Part shown: positions 9,866 through 17,365 of the stretch, piece after piece
Numbering within the stretch: the first letter of the stretch is position 1
How the letters are laid out: each line of letters starts with the position of its first letter
From: Myxococcales bacterium
GTDB lineage: Bacteria > Myxococcota > Myxococcia > Myxococcales > Myxococcaceae
Direction: 5' to 3'
Length of the DNA: 53,033 bases
Assembly (NCBI GenBank): GCA_020846875.1
Contig: JADLDB010000007.1
Location: 1-53,033 of the forward strand
Notes under the pieces: model-generated
Databases searched by the model: none
Seen by the model: only the letters and a program-made list of their open reading frames with translations
Told to the model about the DNA's origin: nothing
Made by a program: the position numbers and the translations under genes

Positions 9866-11020
9866 GTGATGATCCCCAGGCAGGCTCATCTGGCCGCGGT
9901 CGAGCGGCTCCTCAAGCGCAACCCGGTCGTTGCGCTCCTGGGCGCGCGGCAGGTCGGCAAGAGCACGTTGGCGCGGGAGGTCGCACGGAGATTCTCTGGC
10001 CCGCACGACTTCCTCGACCTCGAAGCACCAGAGAGCCTGCGCGCGCTCTCCGAGCCGGCCTCCTACCTGAGCGAGCAGAAGGGGCTGGTCGTTCTCGACG
10101 AGGTTCAGCGACGACCGGAGCTGTTCCCGGTGCTGCGGGTGTTGGCGGACCGGCCAGGCAGCACTCGCTTCCTGGTGCTGGGCAGCGCCTCGCCCGAGCT
10201 GCTGCGGCAGTCGTCCGAGTCGTTGGCCGGCCGAATCGCGTTTCATCACCTGCCTCCCCTTTCTCTTGGCGAAGTGGGCGCCAACCGGCAGCGCAGGCTG
10301 TGGCTGCGAGGCGGCTTCCCCCGTTCCTTCACCGCGCACGCCGATGCGGACAGCGCCGCCTGGCGCCGCGACTTCGTCAGGACCTTCCTCGAGCGCGACC
10401 TTCCGCAGCTCGGAGTCCGCGTCCCCGGGGCCACCCTCGCCCGCTTCTGGGCCATGCTCGCGCACGTCCACGGGCAAGTCCTCAACTGGTCCGAGCTCGG
10501 GCGATCGATGGGGGTCTCAGACACCACGATTCGTCACTACGTCGACCTGCTGGCACAGTCCTTCGTCGTGCGGCTGTTGCCGCCGTGGCACGAGAACCTG
10601 TCCAAGCGCCAGGTGAAGTCGCCCAAGGTCTACGTCAGCGACTCCGGGATCGTGCACTCGCTGCTCGACATTGACACCTACGCCGGCCTTCAGCGGCACC
10701 CGAAGTGTGGCGCCAGCTTCGAGGGCCACTGCCTGGAGCAGGTGGTGCAGCGCCTCGGTGCGCGACGGGACCAGTGCTTCTTCTGGGCCACCCAGAGTGG
10801 CGCCGAGCTGGACCTGCTCGTCCTTCGCGACGGGAGCCGGCGCGGCTTCGAGGTGAAGTACTCCGATGCGCCAACCCTCACCCCGTCGATGAGGCACGCG
10901 CTCGAGGACCTGCGGCTCGACTCGCTGGAGGTGCTCTACCCGGGCTCACACACGTACTCGCTGCACGAGCGGGTGCGCGCCGTCCCCATCGCCAGGCTCC
11001 TCCTGGACGTGGACCCGTGA
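9866..11020 (+). CDS. ATP-binding protein, AAA plus DUF4143 type
   Basis: 384 residues. The N-terminal AAA_14-type ATPase has Walker A GARQVGKST (27-35) and Walker B LVVLDEVQR. The C-terminal DUF4143 region includes YVSDSGIVHSLL and a nuclease-like end with GAELDLLV and GFEVKYSDAP, which resembles the ELD...EVK pattern of PD-(D/E)XK folds. Members are common and often horizontally spread; their role is unknown. Starts GTG and ATG are adjacent (9866, 9869). A TATGCT -10-like box at 9854-9859 lies only six bases before the GTG, suggesting a leaderless transcript. Confidence 0.88.
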   Translation: MMIPRQAHLAAVERLLKRNPVVALLGARQVGKSTLAREVARRFSGPHDFLDLEAPESLRALSEPASYLSEQKGLVVLDEVQRRPELFPVLRVLADRPGSTRFLVLGSASPELLRQSSESLAGRIAFHHLPPLSLGEVGANRQRRLWLRGGFPRSFTAHADADSAAWRRDFVRTFLERDLPQLGVRVPGATLARFWAMLAHVHGQVLNWSELGRSMGVSDTTIRHYVDLLAQSFVVRLLPPWHENLSKRQVKSPKVYVSDSGIVHSLLDIDTYAGLQRHPKCGASFEGHCLEQVVQRLGARRDQCFFWATQSGAELDLLVLRDGSRRGFEVKYSDAPTLTPSMRHALEDLRLDSLEVLYPGSHTYSLHERVRAVPIARLLLDVDP

Positions 11021-11079
11021 CGCTGCGAGGGGGCGGCGCGCCACTTCCAGGGCCCCTAGATTCGAAGCCAGGCCCGGCG

Positions 11080-11565
11080 CTACCGGCGCGCCGCGTCCTC
11101 CACCGCGGCGATGAAGGCGGCCGGCGCCTCGGGCGACACCAGCAGGGGAAGGCGGCCCTCGAAGGTGAGCAGCACCAACCCGTCGGTGCGGGAGATGTCC
11201 AGCTCCACCCAGCCCCGCGAGGAGTACAGCCACCCGAAGCCGCCGAACAGCCCGCCCACGCCCACGCGCAGCGCCCGGCCGAAGCGCGCGCGCAGCTGCC
11301 GGCTGTCGATTTCTTCCGCCGTGGTGAGGCCCTTCAGCGAGACGCGCTTGGTGCGCACCGGGTACTCCAGGAGCAGCGCGCCTGGGTCCACCGTGAAGCG
11401 CCGGGGCCGGTGGACCAACCACACCTCCACCACCAGGAGGAGCAGCGCAGCGCCCGGCCAGACGAGGAAGAGGCGCGCCGGCGAGTGGTTCCACAGCCCT
11501 TCGGCGAGGAAGAGGAAGGGCAGCAGCACGAAGAAGGCCGTCAGGCCCCAGATGAGCCTGTCCAT
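11080..11565 (-). CDS. Membrane protein with bacterial PH-like domain
   Basis: 161 residues. Two hydrophobic segments lie at the N-terminus (about 4-22 and 32-50), followed by a soluble region containing RRFTVDPGALLLEYPV and an even beta-strand pattern, as in bacterial PH-like (DUF304-type) proteins. Function unknown; probably inner-membrane with a cytoplasmic PH-like fold. The frame continues about 130 codons upstream, across the DUF3467 gene on the other strand, without plausible content, so I use MDRLIWGLTAFF at 11565. Confidence 0.65.
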   Translation of the reverse strand: MDRLIWGLTAFFVLLPFLFLAEGLWNHSPARLFLVWPGAALLLLVVEVWLVHRPRRFTVDPGALLLEYPVRTKRVSLKGLTTAEEIDSRQLRARFGRALRVGVGGLFGGFGWLYSSRGWVELDISRTDGLVLLTFEGRLPLLVSPEAPAAFIAAVEDAARR

Positions 11566-11679
11566 CTTCGCGAGGGGGAAGGAGCGCCGCACCGGCTCCA
11601 CTGTAGCCCCTCGGGAGAATGTCGCCGCAGGCCTCTCGTCCTTCCGGCATGCCCCGCGCCGCTGTGCTAGGTGACAGCC

Positions 11680-11970
11680 ATGTCCGACACGCCGAAGCCT
11701 CCGGAAGTTCAGCTGCAGATCCAGCTCGACGACGACGTGGCCAACGGCCGGTACGTCAACATGGCGCTGGTGAACCACACCGAGACGGAGTTCACCCTGG
11801 ACTTCATCTACGTCCAGCCGCAGCAGCCCCGGGCCAAGGTCCTCTCGCGCATCATCACCAACCCCAAGCACATGAAGCGGCTGCTGCTGGCGATGCAGGA
11901 CAACCTGGCCAAGTACGAGTCGAAGTTCGGAGCCGTCGAAGTGACGGACCCCGGAACGCCGGTACACTGA
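11680..11970 (+). CDS. DUF3467 family protein
   Basis: 96 residues. The sequence QLDDDVANGRYVNMALVNH, then EFTLDFIYVQP and RIITNPKHMKRLLLAMQDNL, is the DUF3467 signature. This is a small, widely conserved family of unknown function, probably cytoplasmic. The ATG at 11680 starts MSDTPKPPE, normal for the family. The following secreted-protein gene begins six bases after the stop, so the two probably share an mRNA. Confidence 0.9.
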   Translation: MSDTPKPPEVQLQIQLDDDVANGRYVNMALVNHTETEFTLDFIYVQPQQPRAKVLSRIITNPKHMKRLLLAMQDNLAKYESKFGAVEVTDPGTPVH

Positions 11971-11975
11971 GGGGC

Positions 11976-12746
11976 GTGAGAAAAACCCTCCCCCTCGCCG
12001 CGGTGCTGCTGGCCCTGGGCGGGGCGGGGAGCGCCCACGCCGCGTGTCAGGCCGACGGGCTGCTCGTCTTCCCGGCGCCGGGCGCGGTGGTGCCCACCAA
12101 CGTGCAGTTCATCCTCGAGGGGGTGGGCGCCGAGCAGTCGCGCATCGCCGAGCTGGCGGGCACCGACGCCATCGCCCTCACCGCGCCGGGGGAGGACGCG
12201 GTGCAGGTGCGGGCGGAGCGCGGCTGGGTGAGCCAGGAGAAGCGCATCGCCGTGCGCTTGAAGCCGAAGAAGCCCCTCAAGCCCGACACCGAGTACACGC
12301 TGCAGTTGGGCGCGGCCTTCGCACAGGTGCCGGTCCTCAACGACGCGCTGGGGGACAACTCGCTGCGGTGGACCACCGGCCCCCACCCGGACAAGGCGGC
12401 GCCGAAGTTCCGCACCCGGCCGTCGGTGGCCGAAGGCTTCTACTTCCAGGACAAGGAAGGCGGGCTCACCCGGCTGCTCAAGCTGCGCTCGACGGTAGAG
12501 GACAAGTCCCCCGTGTACCTGCTCATCACCATGCAGCGGGTGAGCGGCTCGCAGGTGAAGCAGGTGTACCCGGTGCCGCTGGACGGCGGCGAGCTGAAGG
12601 TGGGCCACGACGGCTGCAGCGGCACCTTCGGCTTCGACGACGGGCGGGCGTACCGCCTCAACTTCGAGCTGTTCGACGCGGCGGGGAATCGCTCGGCGGA
12701 GAAGGGGAAGCTGGACCTCACCGCGCCGCGCAAGCTTGGCCCCTGA
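11976..12746 (+). CDS. Secreted protein with Ig-like fold, unknown function
   Basis: 256 residues from a GTG. The signal peptide is MRKTLPLAAVLLALGGAGS with an AHA-A cleavage site. The mature part has an N-terminal beta-rich domain (PAPGAVVPTNVQFILEG ... LKPDTEYTLQLG), which resembles bacterial Ig-like domains that start with PxxGAxxVPxN and end with L.P.T.Y.L. A second domain follows, with one Cys in GHDGCSGTFGF and a closing YRLNFELFDAAGN strand. No enzyme motif is visible. It begins six bases after the DUF3467 stop. Earlier in-frame codons run through the DUF3467 gene in another frame and are not coding. Confidence 0.75.
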   Translation: MRKTLPLAAVLLALGGAGSAHAACQADGLLVFPAPGAVVPTNVQFILEGVGAEQSRIAELAGTDAIALTAPGEDAVQVRAERGWVSQEKRIAVRLKPKKPLKPDTEYTLQLGAAFAQVPVLNDALGDNSLRWTTGPHPDKAAPKFRTRPSVAEGFYFQDKEGGLTRLLKLRSTVEDKSPVYLLITMQRVSGSQVKQVYPVPLDGGELKVGHDGCSGTFGFDDGRAYRLNFELFDAAGNRSAEKGKLDLTAPRKLGP

Positions 12747-12900
12747 CTGACGCCTCGCTGTTTCACCCGCGAGGACACCTGCCCACCGCCGTGCACAGTG
12801 ACCAGCGCGGTGGTGGGCGCCGCGCCGCCCAAGGTGGAAAGCGCGGTGACAGGCTCCCTCGGAGGGGGCGGTTGGCGCGGGCCTCGCAGTACCGGGAAGC

Positions 12901-13320
12901 GTGCGGACGCTGGCCGTCACTCTCGGGTTTCTGGCGCTGGCCTCGGGCTGCGTGGTGGGCGAGGCCAGCGCGCTGCCGGAGGAGCTGGCGGTGTACGACT
13001 TCACCGCCACGGTGGCGCCGGCGGCGGGGAACAAGGCGGGGGGCGCGGTGCAGGTGAGCCTCGAGGTGATGAGCCGCTCCAACCTCTCGGTGGAGACGGA
13101 CGTGGTGCTGAAGGTGAACAAGCCCGACGGCACGCCAGTGGCCGAGCGGCACTTCGGCGGGGTGCTCTTCCACCCGGAGGAAATCTGGGTGCTGGTGGAG
13201 CGCTTCCTGCCGGGCGCGAGCGACCGCGGCGAGCTGCACTGCGAGGTCATCGTGTACGCGCACGACACGGGCGAGGAGCTGTGGCGCTCGCCGGCGCCGA
13301 CGCCGCTGCTGGTGCAGTAG
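12901..13320 (+). CDS. Small lipoprotein
   Basis: 139 residues from GTG. The signal MRTLAVTLGFLALASGC is a clear lipobox (LASGC, Cys17). The mature part is a single beta-rich domain with no known motif; segments such as VQVSLEVMSRSNLSVETDVVLKV look like one immunoglobulin-like or C2-like sandwich. Function unknown. It converges with the peptidase gene downstream. The 154 bp before it (12747-12900) holds nothing recognisable apart from its likely promoter. Confidence 0.7.
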   Translation: MRTLAVTLGFLALASGCVVGEASALPEELAVYDFTATVAPAAGNKAGGAVQVSLEVMSRSNLSVETDVVLKVNKPDGTPVAERHFGGVLFHPEEIWVLVERFLPGASDRGELHCEVIVYAHDTGEELWRSPAPTPLLVQ

Positions 13321-13336
13321 GGCCGGCCCCGCAGCG

Positions 13337-14128
13337 CTACTTCACGCCCGGCGACACCTCGACCAGCCGGGCGCGCAGGGTGCGGGTGATGTTCTTCGGC
13401 GCGGCGGGGAAGTCGGACTGCTCGAGGTTGCGCACCGAGGCCATGAAGTCGTCGGCGCGCCACACGTACTCGCCGCCCGTCCAGCCGTGGGTGGCCACCA
13501 GGTACTCCACGCCGTCCTTCTCGAAGTGCCCTTCGATGACGGCCCAGTGGGCGCGCTTGCCGTCGTAGAGGCCGGGGTTGCCCTGCTGGTCCACGTCGAA
13601 GCCGATGAGCGCGGGGCGGCCCCGGTCGAGGACGGCGTGCAATTCCTCGAGGGTGAAGTCGGCGTTGACGGTGGCCTTGTAGCCGAAGCCGCGGGCCAGG
13701 GAGGCGAGCTGCGAGGCGTAGAACATCTCGCCCTGGGTGGTGAAGCCCTTCGCCTTCGCCTCGTCCAGCAGCCGCCGCGAGGTGTCGGCGGGCACGGAGT
13801 GGCTGTCCCAGCGCACCACGTCCTCGCTGCGCACGTAGGGGTTGAGGTTGCGCGCGTCCTTCTTGTCCCAGTAGTCCATCACCATCCCCAGCGCGTACAG
13901 CCCGCAGGTGGGGCCGTCCTGCACGCGGGCCGGCACGTCGGCGCCCAGCCGCAGCGCCTTCTTCGTCTCTGCCGCCAGCGCCGCCCGGTCCACCGCCGAG
14001 AAAGACGTGCCGTTGGCCAGCGTCACGGCGAGCGGATCCGGCCGGGCCGACGGCGTGAAGGACGGCGTCGTCACCGGGCGCCGCGGGGTGACGGTGGAGG
14101 TCGAGACCGGTCCAATCGGAGGAGGCAT
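13337..14128 (-). CDS. Papain-like cysteine peptidase (C39-like)
   Basis: 263 residues. A Thr/Pro-rich N-terminus of about 30 residues precedes a peptidase-like domain with the probable nucleophile Cys75 in DGPTCGLYALGMVMDYW and a probable catalytic His in RAHWAVIEGHF. The order Gln/Gly-Pro-Cys-Gly followed by His-Trp/Ala-Val matches bacterial C39_2 and related papain-fold proteins. It has no signal peptide, so a cytoplasmic role or non-classical export is possible. The substrate is unknown. I prefer ATG at 14128 (MPPPIGPVST), which has GGAGG-like bases nearby; a GTG at 14185 would add 19 residues. Confidence 0.65.
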   Translation of the reverse strand: MPPPIGPVSTSTVTPRRPVTTPSFTPSARPDPLAVTLANGTSFSAVDRAALAAETKKALRLGADVPARVQDGPTCGLYALGMVMDYWDKKDARNLNPYVRSEDVVRWDSHSVPADTSRRLLDEAKAKGFTTQGEMFYASQLASLARGFGYKATVNADFTLEELHAVLDRGRPALIGFDVDQQGNPGLYDGKRAHWAVIEGHFEKDGVEYLVATHGWTGGEYVWRADDFMASVRNLEQSDFPAAPKNITRTLRARLVEVSPGVK

Positions 14129-14213
14129 GCGACATTGTCGGACATGCCCGCACCTCGGTGTCTTGTAGCTATGGGCTACATGCAAGCCATTGAAATAACA
14201 CGTTTGTTACAGA

Positions 14214-14438
14214 GCCTCAAGGCCTGGGGCCTTTCCGGTAACGCGGCGCTGGCCACGGCCAGCTCGGCGGCGACCTCGGTCCGCTCCAGCCGCAGTTGGC
14301 GGGCGGCGTGGTCAGCAGCGTCGCCCGCGTGGACAGGAGCGGCACCAGCGACCCGGGCGATCCCGACGCCGGAGGCCACGGCTTCGCCTCGGCGCGCTGC
14401 GGGCAGCAAGGCGTGGATTCTCGGCGTCCCACAGTGAG
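14214..14438 (+). pseudogene. Decayed fragment of serine-hydrolase lipoprotein gene
   Basis: On the plus strand this piece aligns with the C-terminal half of the hydrolase gene at 229-1377. It matches the part encoding NAGLAAA...QPQLAGGIVSS, then skips about 100 codons and resumes at the part encoding NPDAGGHGFASERCG, ending with AWILGV-Q and a TGA. In the fragment the matching peptides (QPQLAGGVVSS, DPDAGGHGFASARCG, AWILGVPQ) fall in more than one reading frame, so it has internal deletions and frameshifts. It is a dead paralogue, perhaps from a former tandem or dispersed duplication. Confidence 0.75.
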
Positions 14439-14491
14439 CCGGCCGCGACGCGCGGGGCCAGCGCACCTCCCGCCCAGGCCGGTGGGCGACC

Positions 14492-17365
14492 TCAGCCCTC
14501 CACCGCCACCATCCGCAGCTCACACACGTACCGCTGCCCCTCTGCGTCCCCAAGCCACACCTCGTCCGGCGCCGGGAGCATCTCGGTGAGGACCACCTCT
14601 GGCGCGCCGCGGAGGAACTTGCACGCCAGGTCCACCAGCGTGGGGCTCTCGAAGTCGACGTAGATGGGCTTCACCTCGGCGGGGCTGCGCAGGAAGACGA
14701 AGCGGGGGAAGCCGCAAGACAGGGCCCAGGCCGTCGCGCCGAGGAAGCGCTCCTTCGCGTCGGAGGAGGAGGCCCAGGCGAGGGCTTCGGTGCCGACGCG
14801 CCAGGCCTCGCGGGCGACGACGACCTCGTCCAGCCAGACGCGCGGCCGGTGGCGGCGCCAGGAGAAGAGGTGCAGCTCGCTGGCGGCGCGCAGCTTCATC
14901 CGGCGCTCGAGGACGTGGAGGAGGGGGAAGGCGGGGCTTCCCTCCCCCGAGGGGGACACCCACAACCCGCCGCGCCGGCGCGTCACCACCAGGCCGGCGA
15001 CGCGCAGCACCCGCGAGGACGGCAGCGGCGAGGTGTTCCGGAAGCCGAGGTCCACGTGCCAGCGCGTGGAGTCCTTCGCCAGCCGCGCGTCGTGCGTGGA
15101 GCGCGCGAAGTCCTCCCACGGCACCGGCGTCACGTGCGGCCCGGGCAGGTCCGCCGCGTACAGCTTCTCCAATTCGGCCCGCACCGGACAGTGGGCCAGC
15201 ACCGACAGCGTGGTGAAGGGCGTCACCCCCACGTGCAATTCGCCCAGCACCGGCACCACCTCGCCGCTCCGCACCGCCAGCATCACGTCCGGCGCGTGGT
15301 GCTTCGCGCCCGGCCAGGCCTCGCCCTTCGCCTCCAGCGCGCGGCCCAGCTTTCGGCGCACGTCCGCGCTGGAGAAGCGTTGTTCGCGCGACGCCTCGTC
15401 CAGCGGCATCGCCTTCGCGAAGCGCGCCTCGAGCGCCCTCGCCTCCTTCGCCACCACCGCCGGCGGCTGGCCGTCGAACAAGCCGCCCGTCTCCCGCCAC
15501 AGCACGTCCAGCGGGATGCGGCCACCGCCCAGCGCGTCAAAGCGGCGCTCGACGCCCCCAAGGAAGCCCTGCGCCACCCGGCTGGTGAAGGTGCGGGCCG
15601 CGTCGAGGAGGAGCGCGAGCGGCGCGGCCAGCTTCGCCCGGAGATTTTCGCCGAAGCGCCAGGTGCCCGCCCGCCGCGTCTCCTCGTACACCAGCGCGCG
15701 GCCCGCATAGGCCCGCCCCTCGTGACGCGTCGCCGCCTGGCCGGTGAGGGCGGTGAAGGTGGCCTCGAGGTGCTCCAGCGCCGTGCCCAGCGCCGCCGCG
15801 TCCCCCGCCGCCGAGGCGACCTCCACCCGCCCGCCCTCGAGGGCGTTGAGCGTCCGGGTGAGGGTGTCGCGGAGCGCCGGCGCGAGGGACTTCGCCGCCG
15901 CGAGGAGCCGCCGCGCCGGGTGCGGCTCGATGGTCATGGGCAGCGCCGGGAGCAGCAGCCCGAGCTCCACGAGGCGGAAGAGGGCGTCCACCGTCTGCGC
16001 CTCGTCGGGGAAGCGCGCGGGCCAGCGCCGCTTCGCCGCCGCCGCCAGCGCCAGGGCGTGGCGCTTCCCGTCCGCGAGCGAGAGGAGCGCCGCGTCGTCC
16101 TCCGACGCCTCCGGCTCCCCTGCCACGCGCAGGCGCACCTCCGGCGCGCGGCTCGCCCGCGCCGCCCGCACGCTGGCCTCCCGCTCGACCGCTGGGGCGC
16201 CCACCCGCCCTGCCCGTGCGCCGTCCGCTGCCGCGCGGCTCGCTCGCCCTGCCCGCAGGCTGCCCGCCTCCTCGTCCGCTGCGGCGCCCACCCGCCCTGC
16301 GCGCAGACTGCCCGCCTCCTCGTCCGCCGCGGCGCCCACCCGCCCTGCCCGCAGGCTGCCCGCCTCCTCGTCCGCCGCGTCGCCCACCCGCCCTGCCCGT
16401 GCGCCGTCCGCTGCCGCGCGGCTCGCTCGCCCTGCCCGCAGGCTGCCCGCCTCCTCGTCCGCCGCGGCGCCCACCCGCCCTGCCCGTGCGTCGTCCGCTG
16501 CTGCGCCCACCCGCCCTGCCCGTGCGCCGTCCGCTGCTGCGCTGACCCGCCCCGCCTGCAGGCTGTCCGCCTCCTCGTCCGCCGCGGCGCCCACCCGCCC
16601 TGCCCGTGCGCCGTCCGCTGCTGCGCGGCTCGCTCGCCCTGCCCGCAGGCTGTCCGCCTCCTCGTCCGCCGCGGCGCCGCGAGGCCCACGCCCGCCTCCG
16701 ATGACCCGCGCCTCCTCGGCTCGCTCCAGCCGCACCGAGCCGGGGAGCCGCAGCGGCACCAACTCCGCCAGTTCGCGGCACGCCGCCAGCGCATCGACGA
16801 CGGCTTCCACCACCCACGGCTCGAAGAACGTCTCCCGCGCGTCGAGGAGCTTGGCCCCGGGCGTCGCCGTGATGGCCGCCGACTGCCCCGCGTCCCAGCG
16901 GCCCCACCCCACCGGCCCGAAGAAGCCGATCGTCTCGCACTTCGCCGCGTAGCGCTGGAGGTAGCTGGCCACCAGCAACTCCTTCTTCCGCGCGCGCGAG
17001 TCGTCCCGCTCCGGGTGCCGGAGGAGGGCGTCGAGCCCCGTCACCACCGCGCCCCGGTTCTGCCAGGTGACCGCTTCGCGAAACCGCGACGAGGACGCCG
17101 TGGCGCGGAGGAGCGTCCGCTGGCGCTCGCGCGCCGAAGGGAAGGCCGCGTCGAACGCTGGACGGGTGAGAGGGTCCGTCGCCGCCAGGCGCGCCAGCGC
17201 GGAGAGGCCGGGCTCCGCGAGCGCGAGGACGTCGCTGAGGGGGAAGCCCGCGCCGCGGACCAGCACGTGCGGCCAGAGCGTCCAGGGGGACTGGAGGAAA
17301 ACCCGCCTTCCCCTCTCCCCCTCCCTCTCCCCACGGGGAGAGGGTGATGGGCGCTGCTTCAGCAC
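14492..17365 (-). CDS. Lantibiotic dehydratase-type protein (small LanB, glutamylation domain only)
   Basis: 957 residues. Family hallmarks: an N-terminal WTLWPHVLVRGAGFP, the central RYAAKCETIGFFGPVGW, and a C-terminal end with KPIYVDFESPTLV and LTEMLPAPDEVWL. These belong to the LanB N-terminal (tRNA-Glu-dependent glutamylation) domain. No SpaB_C elimination domain follows, so this is a small LanB, as in split dehydratases or peptide aminoacyl-tRNA ligases. A 160-residue block of Ala/Arg/Gly repeats interrupts it at about residue 228-390. It follows the ATP-grasp gene with a 7-bp overlap and belongs to an operon starting with a 46-residue peptide. The GTG at 17365 is uncertain: the first 22 or so codons are made by a palindromic repeat, and no better start is visible. 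Confidence 0.8.
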   Translation of the reverse strand: MLKQRPSPSPRGEREGERGRRVFLQSPWTLWPHVLVRGAGFPLSDVLALAEPGLSALARLAATDPLTRPAFDAAFPSARERQRTLLRATASSSRFREAVTWQNRGAVVTGLDALLRHPERDDSRARKKELLVASYLQRYAAKCETIGFFGPVGWGRWDAGQSAAITATPGAKLLDARETFFEPWVVEAVVDALAACRELAELVPLRLPGSVRLERAEEARVIGGGRGPRGAAADEEADSLRAGRASRAAADGARAGRVGAAADEEADSLQAGRVSAAADGARAGRVGAAADDARAGRVGAAADEEAGSLRAGRASRAAADGARAGRVGDAADEEAGSLRAGRVGAAADEEAGSLRAGRVGAAADEEAGSLRAGRASRAAADGARAGRVGAPAVEREASVRAARASRAPEVRLRVAGEPEASEDDAALLSLADGKRHALALAAAAKRRWPARFPDEAQTVDALFRLVELGLLLPALPMTIEPHPARRLLAAAKSLAPALRDTLTRTLNALEGGRVEVASAAGDAAALGTALEHLEATFTALTGQAATRHEGRAYAGRALVYEETRRAGTWRFGENLRAKLAAPLALLLDAARTFTSRVAQGFLGGVERRFDALGGGRIPLDVLWRETGGLFDGQPPAVVAKEARALEARFAKAMPLDEASREQRFSSADVRRKLGRALEAKGEAWPGAKHHAPDVMLAVRSGEVVPVLGELHVGVTPFTTLSVLAHCPVRAELEKLYAADLPGPHVTPVPWEDFARSTHDARLAKDSTRWHVDLGFRNTSPLPSSRVLRVAGLVVTRRRGGLWVSPSGEGSPAFPLLHVLERRMKLRAASELHLFSWRRHRPRVWLDEVVVAREAWRVGTEALAWASSSDAKERFLGATAWALSCGFPRFVFLRSPAEVKPIYVDFESPTLVDLACKFLRGAPEVVLTEMLPAPDEVWLGDAEGQRYVCELRMVAVEG
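16195..16680 (-). repeat. Coding minisatellite inside the LanB-type gene
   Basis: About 490 bp of degenerate tandem repeats. The main unit is 48 bp (16 residues, AADEEAGSLRAGRVGA-like), alternating with shorter 36-39 bp units (AADGARAGRVGA-like). All changes keep the frame. The block is rich in Ala, Arg, Gly and Asp and should form a flexible or helical insert. Near-identity between units implies recent expansion by slippage or unequal crossover. Confidence 0.85.
17323..17344. repeat. Perfect GC palindrome at the LanB start
   Basis: Ten-base arms (CCCTCTCCCC / GGGGAGAGGG) separated by two bases form a perfect hairpin. It lies within the first codons of the LanB-type gene and just downstream of the ATP-grasp stop. 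Such palindromes are typical dispersed intergenic repeats. Here it could reduce read-through into, or translation of, the LanB gene, or mark a mis-called start. It has no T-run, so it is not a standard terminator. Confidence 0.6.

Noticed and set aside
16195-16680. CRISPR array
   Set aside because: Units are contiguous, vary by whole codons, have no unique spacers, and form part of a coding frame.
14849-17347. An 832-residue plus-strand frame with repeated PPCPCAVRC-like peptides
   Set aside because: Its repeats are the antisense of the in-frame minisatellite in the LanB-type gene, whose own frame has family motifs at both ends.
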